Assembly (NCBI GenBank): GCA_026785965.1
Contig: JAJAYY010000010.1
Span: 1 to 17,009 of the forward strand
Source: Sphingomonas bacterium
GTDB taxonomy: Bacteria; Pseudomonadota; Alphaproteobacteria; Sphingomonadales; Sphingomonadaceae
Direction: 5' to 3'
DNA: 17,009 nucleotides
Under the pieces are notes generated by a model. It saw nothing but the letters and a program-made list of their open reading frames with translations, was not told the origin of the DNA and did not search any database. Below, one piece after another: positions 1 to 6,987 of the stretch (its first letter is position 1; every line of letters starts with the position of its first letter). The translations under genes and the position numbers were made by a program.

Positions 1-361
1 ACAAGGATGGTGCGGTCGACAGGAAGATGGCGAGGCCCTGCGCCGGGTCGATCTTGTCGGCGAGCCGCGAAAAGCCCGCCGCCTGGGTCGCGTCAAGCGC
101 GATGTAGGACAGACGGGCGACGAATGTCTCGGCCACCTGGCGGTCGAAAAAGTCCGCCGGGACATGCTCGACAAGCGCATCAATCGCACTTGCGCGGAAG
201 GCGGCGTCGTCGAGTTCGCTGCGCGCCGTGCCGATGATCCTGAGTTCGGGCGGAAGCAGTCCGTCGGCATGGAGGCCATAAAGCGACGGCAGCAACATGC
301 GATGCGCGAGGTCGCCGGTCGCGCCAAACAGCAAGAGAGTCGAAACCTTGTCCGCGATCAT
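1..361 (-). CDS. zwf: Glucose-6-phosphate 1-dehydrogenase, N-terminal part (cut by window edge)
   Basis: Partial gene: about 120 N-terminal residues are present and the rest lies left of the window. The product would oxidise glucose-6-phosphate to 6-phosphogluconolactone with NAD(P)+, the entry step of the Entner-Doudoroff and pentose phosphate routes, in the cytoplasm. The translation opens MIADKVSTLLLFGATGDLAHR, and residues 12-28 match the Rossmann dinucleotide-binding signature of the family (GA[ST]GDLAxRxLLPxLY). The following segments (LRIIGTARSELDD, FRASAIDALVEHV) also fit G6PDH N-termini. I chose the ATG at 359-361 because it places the glycine motif at the usual distance from the start; the Shine-Dalgarno is weak (AGGG about 8 nt upstream). 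It lies 59 bp downstream of the TonB gene on the same strand, so co-transcription is possible. The catalytic His region is outside the window. Confidence 0.87.
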   Translation of the reverse strand, partial: MIADKVSTLLLFGATGDLAHRMLLPSLYGLHADGLLPPELRIIGTARSELDDAAFRASAIDALVEHVPADFFDRQVAETFVARLSYIALDATQAAGFSRLADKIDPAQGLAIFLSTAPSL

Positions 362-420
362 CGCGCTGCCCTAGCGGCGAGTGTCCGGCGATGCGAGCGA
401 TATCCGTTCGGGCGCCAGCG

Positions 421-1170
421 TCACTCGCCAGTCCAATATTGGACGTAGCCATACCAAGCGACATAAGGCTTGCCGCGGTCGTCGACGGCGGGCCGGAAGC
501 GGACCTTCTGTTCGACCAGGCGGCAGGTCCACTGATCGAGCGCGGGGATGCCAATCGAACGGTTGACCTTGCAGTCGGTCCCGCGCCCATCGAGCTGGAC
601 ACGGACCGCGACATAGACCCGTCCACCGCGCGGCCATGAGCGGCGAACTTCGCGCGGGTAATCGGCCAGCGTCAGCGACGTCGACTGAATGATCGTGGCA
701 CCGCTTGCCTGGCCGCCGGTCCCCCCGCCGCCGCTGCCGCTGCCCGATCCGCCGCTGCCGGTGCCGGTCCCCGAGCCGCCCGCCCCGGTGCCCGGTCCAA
801 CCACGTTCGACGCGCCCTGGGTCGGTGCCGCACCGGTGTTCGGCGTGGGGGTTGCGACAATCGGGGTCTTGGCGGGGACGACAATTCGCGGTTTGGGGGC
901 GACCACCGGGGTCGCCTTGCTCTCGATATTCTTGGCCGATGCCGCGCCTTCGTCTTTCTTGGGCTTGGCCTTGTCGGGTTCGGGCAGCGGTTCGACGATC
1001 GGCGGCGGGGGCGGTACCGGCACGTCGAAAATCGTCAATTCCTCCTGCTGCTCGACCGCGCGGCGCGCATTCGAGACGTTGAGGAAGGCATAGCCAAGCG
1101 CAAGGTGGATCAGGACCACCGCAGTTATCGTCGCCGCGCGTTCGCGATTATTGGGGGTCGAGCGATACAT
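421..1170 (-). CDS. TonB-family energy transducer with Gly/Ser-rich linker
   Basis: About 249 residues from the ATG at 1168-1170. Architecture: a short cytoplasmic N-terminus, one membrane anchor (AATITAVVLIHLALGYAF, about residues 13-30), a periplasmic Pro/Glu stretch (VPVPPPPPIVEPLPEPDK), a Lys/Pro region, a run of about 33 Gly/Ser/Thr residues (encoded near 700-800), and a C-terminal TonB domain with the typical G-x-V-x-V-x-V, TDCKV, LD..TC and F-RPAVD pattern ending in YVQYW. TonB proteins pass ExbB/ExbD proton-motive energy to outer-membrane receptors. No exbB/exbD or receptor gene is adjacent, so the partner is unknown. An in-frame TTG at 1180-1182 would add four residues; I prefer ATG because neither start has a clear Shine-Dalgarno. 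Two Cys in the C-terminal domain could form a disulfide, as in related proteins. Confidence 0.85.
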   Translation of the reverse strand: MYRSTPNNRERAATITAVVLIHLALGYAFLNVSNARRAVEQQEELTIFDVPVPPPPPIVEPLPEPDKAKPKKDEGAASAKNIESKATPVVAPKPRIVVPAKTPIVATPTPNTGAAPTQGASNVVGPGTGAGGSGTGTGSGGSGSGSGGGGTGGQASGATIIQSTSLTLADYPREVRRSWPRGGRVYVAVRVQLDGRGTDCKVNRSIGIPALDQWTCRLVEQKVRFRPAVDDRGKPYVAWYGYVQYWTGE

Positions 1171-1315
1171 TGTGCCGTTCAACGCGGCGGACCGGCGAGG
1201 GTTTCGTTACGCAGTCGTTGCGAGCGCCGAAAGTCGAGTCGTTTGATTGTTGCCCGCAAATTTGAGCGAGCGGAGTCGTTTCGCGCAGAGGGAAAATGGT
1301 TAAATTCGCATTTAT

Positions 1316-1344
1316 TTGACTTAAGTTAAAAAAAAGAGGAAAAT
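1316..1344 (+). promoter_or_regulatory. Candidate sigma70-type promoter of the decapeptide-repeat gene
   Basis: TTGACT (1316-1321), a 17-base A-rich spacer, then GAAAAT (1339-1344), in a locally AT-rich island between the divergent TonB and repeat-protein genes. It would start transcription about 23 bases before the ATG at 1374, which is preceded by a GGGG Shine-Dalgarno-like run. The match to consensus is 5/6 and 4/6. The same island contains the palindrome ACTTAAGT (1319-1326), which may be an operator or chance. Confidence 0.4.
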
Positions 1345-1373
1345 CGCCGCTTCTAAAAGACGGGGAAAACATC

Positions 1374-2576
1374 ATGGCTGCCATCGAAAACCAACAGCGT
1401 CGTTATGTCACGTCCGCCGCGATTGTAATCGCGGTCGCGGCAGGTGCGTACACCATTGGTCGCATTTATCCGCCGCTCGGACCGAGCGCGGGTACGATCG
1501 CTCCGGCCGATCGCTATGTCTCGGCCCAGGTCGGGAGCGGCGATGTCGCGCTTGGCGATACTTCAATTCCGAAGCTGATGCAGACCGACGCGTTCGAAGT
1601 GCTGGTCAAGAACCCGAGCTTCCGCGCGATGGCCGCCGATCCTGGCTTCGCCGCGCTCGCCGCCAATTCGCAGGCGATGGCCGCGATTGCCGCCAATCCG
1701 GGTGCGTTCGCCGGTCTGGCGCGGGATATTGGCGCGTTCAAGGCCACACTGCGCGCCGCCGAGGCGCTGGCAGCGGATGCTCGCTCACGCGGACCATCGG
1801 CGCGAGTCGACTCGGTGATGGCGGCGAATGCTGGTGCGTTCCAGCGCTTTGCCAAGGAGCCGGGGATGCTCGCGACGGTCGCGGCCTATCCCAACTTCTT
1901 CGCCGCGATGGCGCCGCATGCGCAGGTCATGAACGCGGTTGCCAACGATCCAGGCGCGTTCGCCAAATTCGCCAAGGATGCCGATGCGTTCAAGATCGCG
2001 GCCAAGGATGCCGGCGCCTTCCCGGCGATGGCCAACAAGGCCGAAGCGTTCAAATCCTTCGCCGCCGACATGCGGGCGATGGATGCGATCTCGCGTGATT
2101 CGGGCGCGTTTGCGAAGATGGCCGAGAATGCCGGCGCGTTCAAGAATTTCGCCAAGCAGGCCGATGCGTTCAGTTCGGCCCAGTCGCAGGCGGCATTGAT
2201 GTCGATGGCGAGCCAGGCCGATGCGTTCAAGATTGCCGCCAAGGACACCGGCGCAATGCTCGCGTCGGCGCGGCAGATCCAGGCGCTTGATGCGGGCGCG
2301 GCGATGGCCTCGATGGCGTCGCGCGCGAGGATCGATGCCGAGGCGATGAAGGCGGCGCAAGCCTATCCGCAGGCCTTGTCGGTGATGGCGGCGAATACCG
2401 GCGCCTTTGCCAAATTGGCCGACAACCCCAATGCGATCGCGGCGATCTCGCGCAATGGCGCGGCCTTTGCCGGGCTCGCCCAGTCGCGGGCCTTCGCGCA
2501 ACTGATGTCGAACCCGGCCTTTGCGGCCGGTCTGCAGAGTCGCGCATTTGACTCGGCGATGCGCTCGAGGGACTAA
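1374..2576 (+). CDS. Membrane-anchored decapeptide-repeat protein, function unknown
   Basis: 400 residues; I do not recognise a named family. An uncleaved signal-anchor is likely at residues 12-29 (VTSAAIVIAVAAGAYTIG) after the basic RR, placing the rest in the periplasm. From about residue 70 to the end the protein is made of a degenerate ten-residue unit, roughly [AKN]-[DN]-[PA]-[GD]-A-[FM]-x-x-[FMIL]-A, for example NDPGAFAKFA, KDADAFKIAA and ENAGAFKNFA. About 24-27 units can be counted; twelve (residues 151-270) follow one another without a gap, others are separated by degenerate or nine-residue units. Composition is very rich in Ala, Met and Phe and free of Cys. The ATG at 1374 follows a GGGG run and a candidate promoter. 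It is 36 bp upstream of the metallopeptidase start and is probably co-transcribed with it; it could be a scaffold, inhibitor or substrate of that protease, but nothing in sequence decides this. Confidence 0.8.
   Translation: MAAIENQQRRYVTSAAIVIAVAAGAYTIGRIYPPLGPSAGTIAPADRYVSAQVGSGDVALGDTSIPKLMQTDAFEVLVKNPSFRAMAADPGFAALAANSQAMAAIAANPGAFAGLARDIGAFKATLRAAEALAADARSRGPSARVDSVMAANAGAFQRFAKEPGMLATVAAYPNFFAAMAPHAQVMNAVANDPGAFAKFAKDADAFKIAAKDAGAFPAMANKAEAFKSFAADMRAMDAISRDSGAFAKMAENAGAFKNFAKQADAFSSAQSQAALMSMASQADAFKIAAKDTGAMLASARQIQALDAGAAMASMASRARIDAEAMKAAQAYPQALSVMAANTGAFAKLADNPNAIAAISRNGAAFAGLAQSRAFAQLMSNPAFAAGLQSRAFDSAMRSRD
1824..2183 (+). repeat. Twelve contiguous 30-bp coding repeats (10-residue period)
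   Basis: An unbroken in-frame array inside the repeat protein: units begin ANAGAFQRFA, KEPGMLATVA, AYPNFFAAMA, PHAQVMNAVA, NDPGAFAKFA, KDADAFKIAA and continue to KQADAFSSAQ. DNA identity between units is moderate, with a recurrent GCGTTC core coding Ala-Phe, so the array is old or under selection rather than recently expanded. More degenerate units flank it on both sides, from about 1590 to 2570. Confidence 0.85.
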
Positions 2577-2601
2577 TCGGTCACGCGCTTCGGCGGGTTG
2601 A

Positions 2602-2609
2602 AAAGGGGG
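2602..2609 (+). promoter_or_regulatory. Shine-Dalgarno deciding the ATG start of the metallopeptidase
   Basis: AAAGGGGG lies 3 nt before the ATG at 2613. An in-frame TTG at 2598 sits just upstream of this run and so has no ribosome site of its own; the ATG also gives a standard signal peptide. Confidence 0.6.
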
Positions 2610-2612
2610 ACG

Positions 2613-5600
2613 ATGGCGGGGGCACAGTGGTACCGCGTGCGGTGCTCGGTTCGAGCGTTGATAACGGTGGGCCTCGGTGCCGCCGCTGGTCAGGCCTTGG
2701 CGCAGACCCAGCCGGCACCACCCCCGCCCCCGCCCGATACGCCGCAGGTGGTCGAGAAGCCGGATAGCGAACTCCCGGTCGACGACACCAGGAATGATGA
2801 GCCCAAGGTGCCCGATCGCGTCCCCCCCGACGCATCGGGCATCGACCTGTCGACGCTCGAGACCAACAATCTGTCGTTGCTCTATTTCGACCCGGTCCAG
2901 ACCTACCTCACCCCCTACATCGCGCGCAGCTTCGAAAATGCCCTCGCCGCGCACAAGAAAACCTTCAACTGGACGCCGTGGGATCGGACCACGGTCCTGC
3001 TCAAGGACTTCGGTGATTACGGCAATGCTGCGGCGCGCTCATCGCCCAACAATGCCGTGCTGCTCGATGTCGCGCCGCTGTCGGTATCGATGGAGACCTT
3101 CACCCCGGGCGAGCGCTTCTTCACGCTGATCAATCATGAGTTGGCGCACGTCGCGACGATGGACGTGTGGAACCGCCGTGACGCGTTCTGGCGGCGCTTC
3201 CTCCACGGCAAGCCGATGCCGATCCAGGAACATCCCGAATCGATCCTCTACAATTACCTCGCCACGCCGCGGAATAATGTCCCGCGCTGGTATCTCGAAG
3301 GCAGCGCGGTCTTCTTCGAGACGTGGATGGCAGGCGGGCTGGGCCGCGGCCAAGGCGCCTATGACGAGATGGTGTTCCGCGCCAAGATCCGCGACGGCGA
3401 CAAGCTTTATTCGCCGCTCGGGCTCGAAAGCGAAGGCACCGCGGTCGACTTCCAGGTCGGGGTCAACGACTATCTGTATGGCACGCGCTTCTATTCGTGG
3501 CTGGCGCTGACCTATGGCCCGGCCAAGGTGGTCGAATGGCTGTCGCGCGACGAAGCGAGCAAGCCGTTTTATGCCAGCCAGTTCCGCCACGTGTTCGGGC
3601 GCAAGCTGGACGATGCCTGGTCCGAATGGATCGGTTGGGAGCATCGCTTCCAGAAGGAAAATCTGGCCAAGCTGTCGGCCTTCCCGCTGTCCAAGGTCAC
3701 CGCGCTCAGCCCCAAGGGTCTGGGGTCGATGTCGCGCGGCTTTGTCGACGAATCGACCAACCGGCTGGTCGCGGCGTTCCGCTATCCGGGCGAGATCGGC
3801 TTTGTCGGGACGATGGATCTTGCCACCGGCAAGCTGCGCAAGCTCGCCGAAATCAAGGGCATGATGCTGTACAAGGTGACCAGCCTGGCGTTCGACCCGA
3901 CGTCGCGCAAAGCTTATTATACCGAGGACAATTACGCCTTCCGCGACCTGATCGAGATCGACGTCGACACCGGCAAGAAACGCATGCTGCTCAAGGATGC
4001 GCGGATCGGCGACATGGTGGTCAATCCGCGCGACAAGTCGATCTGGGGCATCCGCCACCAGAATGGCTATGCGACCTTCGTCCGCATCCCCCCGCCCTAC
4101 GCCGGGTTCAACCAGATCCACACCTTCGATTATGGCGAGACCCCGTTCGACCTCGACATCTCGCCCGACGGATCGCTGATCACGGCAAGCTTTGGCGAGG
4201 TTGACGGCAAGCAGACAGTGCGGGTGTGGCGGACCGCCAATTTCGAGGCCGGCAATGGCCCCGACGAGGTCGCGCGGCTCCAGCTTGCGCCTTCGACGCC
4301 TGAAAGCTTCACCTTCGCGCCCGACGGCAAGAGCCTTTACGGAACGAGCTATTACACCGGCGTCTCGAACGTCTTCAAATTCGACATCGCGACCCAGAAA
4401 TATAGCGTGCTGAGCAACGCCGAGACGGGCTTCTTCCGCCCGATGTTGCGACCGGACGGGCAATTGCTGGTCTATGAATATACCGGTGCCGGGCTGACCC
4501 CGTCGTTGATCGCGGCCGAGCCGCGCGACGACCTCGGCACGGTCGAATTTCTTGGCACGCGCGTGATCAAGGCGCACCCGATCCTCAAGCAATGGGGGGT
4601 CGGATCGCCCAACAAGGTCGATCTCGAGCCGCTGATCACCGAGCGCGGCCATTATCGCGCCGGCGAGCGGTTGAAACTCGCCGCCGCTTATCCGATCGCC
4701 GAGGGCTATCTCGGCAAGCCGTCGCTCGGTTATTATGTCCACTTCGAAGACCCGATGCAGTTCAAACAGATCAACGCCACGCTCAGCGTATCGCCGTTCG
4801 GCGACCTCAGGCTGCTCGACCGGCTCCACCTCGACCTCGAATATAAGACGCTCAATTGGAAGCTGCGCTATTGGCACAATGACGCCGACATTTACGATCT
4901 GGCCGGCCCGATCAAGCGCAGCCGCAAGGGCGATGCGGTGATCGCCAGCTATTCCAAGACCAAGATTTACGACCCGCCGCGCCAGCTTGACCTGTTCGGA
5001 TCGGCGGCGGCTTATTTCGGGCTCGAACAATTGCCTGCGGCGCAAAATATTCTCTCGCCCAAGAACATCTTCTCGCTTGAAGCGGGGGCCAAATATACCG
5101 ACACGCGCAAGTCGCTGGGCGGGGTCGACCATGAAAAGGGCTTCGCCGGGCGGGTCATCGCCGGGGTCGATCATGCCGAAGGCGACAGTTTTCCGCATGT
5201 CTCGGGCGGGGTCGATTATGGCGTTCCGCTGCCGTGGGCTAACAGCTCGGCGTGGCTTTACGCGCATGCCGGCTGGGCCGGGGGACGCGCAGCAAGCCCG
5301 CTCGGCAGCTTCTACTTCGGATCGTTCCGCAACAACTATGTCGATAACCGCCCCGAGAAGCGCTACCGCGAGATGGAGAGCCTGCCCGGCTTCGCGATCG
5401 ATCAGGTAAGCGCGCGACGCTTTGCCAGGGTCACCGGCGAGGTCAATCTGCCGCCGGTGCGGTTCGCCGAACTCGGATCGCCGGTATTCTATTTGAGCTA
5501 TGCCCGACCGGCATTGTTCGGCGGCACGATGATCGCGCACTCAGCCGAAGGCCGCAGCTACCGCCTGCATAATCTTGGCGCCCAGGTCGATTTTGCCTTC

Positions 5601-5711
5601 ACCGTCGCATTGCGGCTGCCGATGATCCTCTCGCTCGGGGTCGCCCGCGGCTTCGGCGACGAGGACATCGATGGCCGCACCGAGTTGCTCGCTTCGCTGA
5701 AGATCATGTGA
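2613..5711 (+). CDS. Secreted HExxH metallopeptidase (peptidase MA-like) with propeller-like and beta-rich C-terminal regions
   Basis: 1032 residues from the ATG at 2613. A signal peptide is clear: basic start, hydrophobic ALITVGLGAAAG, cleavage after ALA at about residue 30, then a Pro-rich stretch. The catalytic zinc site is HELAH (residues 175-179), with the likely third ligand Glu229 in WYLEGSAVFFE; this HExxH plus EGxAxxxE layout is typical of gluzincins of the peptidase-MA type. Residues of about 360-640 contain repeated SPDG/APDG/RPDG motifs with intervening short strands, as in TolB/WD40-like propellers. From about 690 to the end the chain alternates strands with turns (LSVSPFGDLRLLDRLHLDLEY, ending LLASLKIM) and may form an outer-membrane barrel or beta-sandwich; it lacks the usual terminal Phe/Trp. 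The TGA stop overlaps the next gene's ATG by one base, so translation is probably coupled. Substrate unknown. Confidence 0.82.
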   Translation: MAGAQWYRVRCSVRALITVGLGAAAGQALAQTQPAPPPPPPDTPQVVEKPDSELPVDDTRNDEPKVPDRVPPDASGIDLSTLETNNLSLLYFDPVQTYLTPYIARSFENALAAHKKTFNWTPWDRTTVLLKDFGDYGNAAARSSPNNAVLLDVAPLSVSMETFTPGERFFTLINHELAHVATMDVWNRRDAFWRRFLHGKPMPIQEHPESILYNYLATPRNNVPRWYLEGSAVFFETWMAGGLGRGQGAYDEMVFRAKIRDGDKLYSPLGLESEGTAVDFQVGVNDYLYGTRFYSWLALTYGPAKVVEWLSRDEASKPFYASQFRHVFGRKLDDAWSEWIGWEHRFQKENLAKLSAFPLSKVTALSPKGLGSMSRGFVDESTNRLVAAFRYPGEIGFVGTMDLATGKLRKLAEIKGMMLYKVTSLAFDPTSRKAYYTEDNYAFRDLIEIDVDTGKKRMLLKDARIGDMVVNPRDKSIWGIRHQNGYATFVRIPPPYAGFNQIHTFDYGETPFDLDISPDGSLITASFGEVDGKQTVRVWRTANFEAGNGPDEVARLQLAPSTPESFTFAPDGKSLYGTSYYTGVSNVFKFDIATQKYSVLSNAETGFFRPMLRPDGQLLVYEYTGAGLTPSLIAAEPRDDLGTVEFLGTRVIKAHPILKQWGVGSPNKVDLEPLITERGHYRAGERLKLAAAYPIAEGYLGKPSLGYYVHFEDPMQFKQINATLSVSPFGDLRLLDRLHLDLEYKTLNWKLRYWHNDADIYDLAGPIKRSRKGDAVIASYSKTKIYDPPRQLDLFGSAAAYFGLEQLPAAQNILSPKNIFSLEAGAKYTDTRKSLGGVDHEKGFAGRVIAGVDHAEGDSFPHVSGGVDYGVPLPWANSSAWLYAHAGWAGGRAASPLGSFYFGSFRNNYVDNRPEKRYREMESLPGFAIDQVSARRFARVTGEVNLPPVRFAELGSPVFYLSYARPALFGGTMIAHSAEGRSYRLHNLGAQVDFAFTVALRLPMILSLGVARGFGDEDIDGRTELLASLKIM

Positions 5712-6739
5712 TGGTCGAACTGCTCGACTGGACGGTCGCCTTGCTTCCGGCGCTGCTGATGGTCGGGCTGTTTGTGTGGCTCGACGTGTTCAAGCTGATG
5801 AGCCTCAAGGAAATCCTGCTGCTGCTGCTGCTCGGTGGGGTCGCCGCGCTCGCCGCTTATCCGATTAGCGGCCGGCTGATTGACCAACTGCCGCTCGGTT
5901 TCTCATTCTACAGCCGGTTTATCGCGCCGTGGATCGAGGAGACGCTCAAGGCGATCGCTGTGATCGCGCTGATGCTCGCCAACCGCATCGGCTACAAGCT
6001 CGACGCGGTGATTTCCGGGTTCGCGATCGGTGCCGGCTTCTCGGTGGTCGAGAATATCTTATACTTGCTGCGCTTTCCCGAGCTTGGCCAAAGCGTGTGG
6101 ATGGTGCGCGGCCTTGGCACTGCCCTGATGCATGGCGCGACCTGCGCGCTGCTCGCGGCGGTCGCGCACGAGCTTGCCGAGCGCGCTAATCGCCGCACCG
6201 GCCGCGCGTTCCGCTTCAACCCGCTGTGGATTTTGCCGGGGCTATTGCTGGCGATTCTGATCCATACGATCTTCAACCAATTCCCCGACCAGCCGATGGT
6301 CGCGATGATGGGCTCGGTCATCGCAACGCCGCTGGTGCTGATCGCGATCTTCCATTTCGGCGCCAACGAAGCACAGCAGTGGCTCGCCGAGGACAGCGCC
6401 GCGCACCGTGACGCGCTTGACCAGCTGCGCGCTGGCGTCTTCCCGGGCGACGAAAGCGGGCGGCGGATAGCCGCGCTTGCAACCCGCCTTGGCGATCCGG
6501 TGAGGAACCGTGTCCTGGCCTTTGTCACGGCGGAAATGGCGCTGGTCGTCGCCGCCGAGGAGAAGTTGCTCGGCACCGCGCCGGCGATCGATCAATTGGG
6601 CGCTTTGTTTGCCGAGCGCGATGCGCTCAAGCATCAGCTTGGCCGAACCACGCTTGCGGCGCTCGACCCGTTGCTGCCGTTCAGCCGCAACGACCGCTGG
6701 GAAGTGGCCGAGCTGCGCGAAGACGTGAAGCGCGGCTGA
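5711..6739 (+). CDS. PrsW-family intramembrane metalloprotease
   Basis: 342 residues from the ATG at 5711, which shares its A with the TGA of the upstream peptidase (TGATG); an in-frame GTG three bases earlier is less likely. Residues 1-220 hold about six to eight hydrophobic helices. The PrsW/CAAX-like signature is intact: EExxK at Glu76-Glu77-Lys80 (WIEETLK), ENILY at Glu114-Asn115, His141 (ALMHGAT) and His185 with Asn189 (IHTIFN). In Bacillus subtilis PrsW these Glu pairs and His are needed for site-1 cleavage of the anti-sigma factor RsiW. Here a cytoplasmic tail of about 120 mostly helical, charged residues follows the membrane part. No anti-sigma or sigma factor is adjacent; the neighbours are the secreted metallopeptidase and the membrane repeat protein, which makes one of those a possible substrate (inference). 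Confidence 0.85.
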   Translation: MVELLDWTVALLPALLMVGLFVWLDVFKLMSLKEILLLLLLGGVAALAAYPISGRLIDQLPLGFSFYSRFIAPWIEETLKAIAVIALMLANRIGYKLDAVISGFAIGAGFSVVENILYLLRFPELGQSVWMVRGLGTALMHGATCALLAAVAHELAERANRRTGRAFRFNPLWILPGLLLAILIHTIFNQFPDQPMVAMMGSVIATPLVLIAIFHFGANEAQQWLAEDSAAHRDALDQLRAGVFPGDESGRRIAALATRLGDPVRNRVLAFVTAEMALVVAAEEKLLGTAPAIDQLGALFAERDALKHQLGRTTLAALDPLLPFSRNDRWEVAELREDVKRG

Positions 6740-6758
6740 TCTAGTGTGGCGTAGCGAC

Positions 6759-6777
6759 CTGCCCGTTTCTGGGCCAG
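6759..6777 (+). terminator. Weak hairpin after the PrsW gene
   Basis: CTGCCC and GGGCCAG pair around a GTTTCT loop as a six-base-pair stem with one bulged C. There is no following T-run, so a rho-independent role is doubtful. It is the only obvious hairpin between this operon and the cyclase gene. Confidence 0.2.
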
Positions 6778-6809
6778 CCCCGAAAATCAGCAGCCGGTTC
6801 AATGACTTG

Positions 6810-6819
6810 ATTAGCTAAT
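6810..6819. promoter_or_regulatory. Perfect AT-rich palindrome upstream of the cyclase gene
   Basis: ATTAGCTAAT is a perfect ten-base palindrome in an AT-rich patch (about 6800-6828) of an otherwise very GC-rich 248-bp intergenic region, 169 bases before the cyclase start. It could be a regulator-binding site or part of a promoter. No convincing -35/-10 pair for the downstream gene was found. Confidence 0.3.
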
Positions 6820-6987
6820 TTGAGCTATGCGGCGGCCGCGCTCCATTGCTCCTTGCGGGGGTCATCAGCGGTGGCGGTGAAGGCCGCAACACGGCCGCAG
6901 GCGGAGGGGCCGACAATCCCGCCGGGCGCGCGGCGAACCGACATTTTCCTTGCGCAGTCAGCGCGATGATATCACCGTTTACAAACC

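Noticed and set aside
1171..1182. TTG start giving a four-residue longer TonB
   Set aside because: ATG at 1170 is equally close to the membrane anchor and is the commoner codon; neither has a ribosome site, so the longer form is only an alternative.
1374..2576. Pentapeptide-repeat protein
   Set aside because: The period is ten, the hydrophobic positions (6 and 9 of the unit) do not recur every five residues, and A[DN]LxX is absent.
1785..2954. 389-codon open frame antisense to the decapeptide-repeat gene, itself repetitive (RxGxLG...RIG words)
   Set aside because: Its periodicity is only the mirror of the 30-bp coding repeats; it crosses into the signal-peptide region of the next gene and has no start signal.
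3039..5540. 833-codon open frame antisense to the metallopeptidase
   Set aside because: Typical high-GC shadow: Arg/Asp/Glu-rich low-quality protein with no recognisable motif, while the sense frame has a signal peptide, zinc site and coupling to the next gene.
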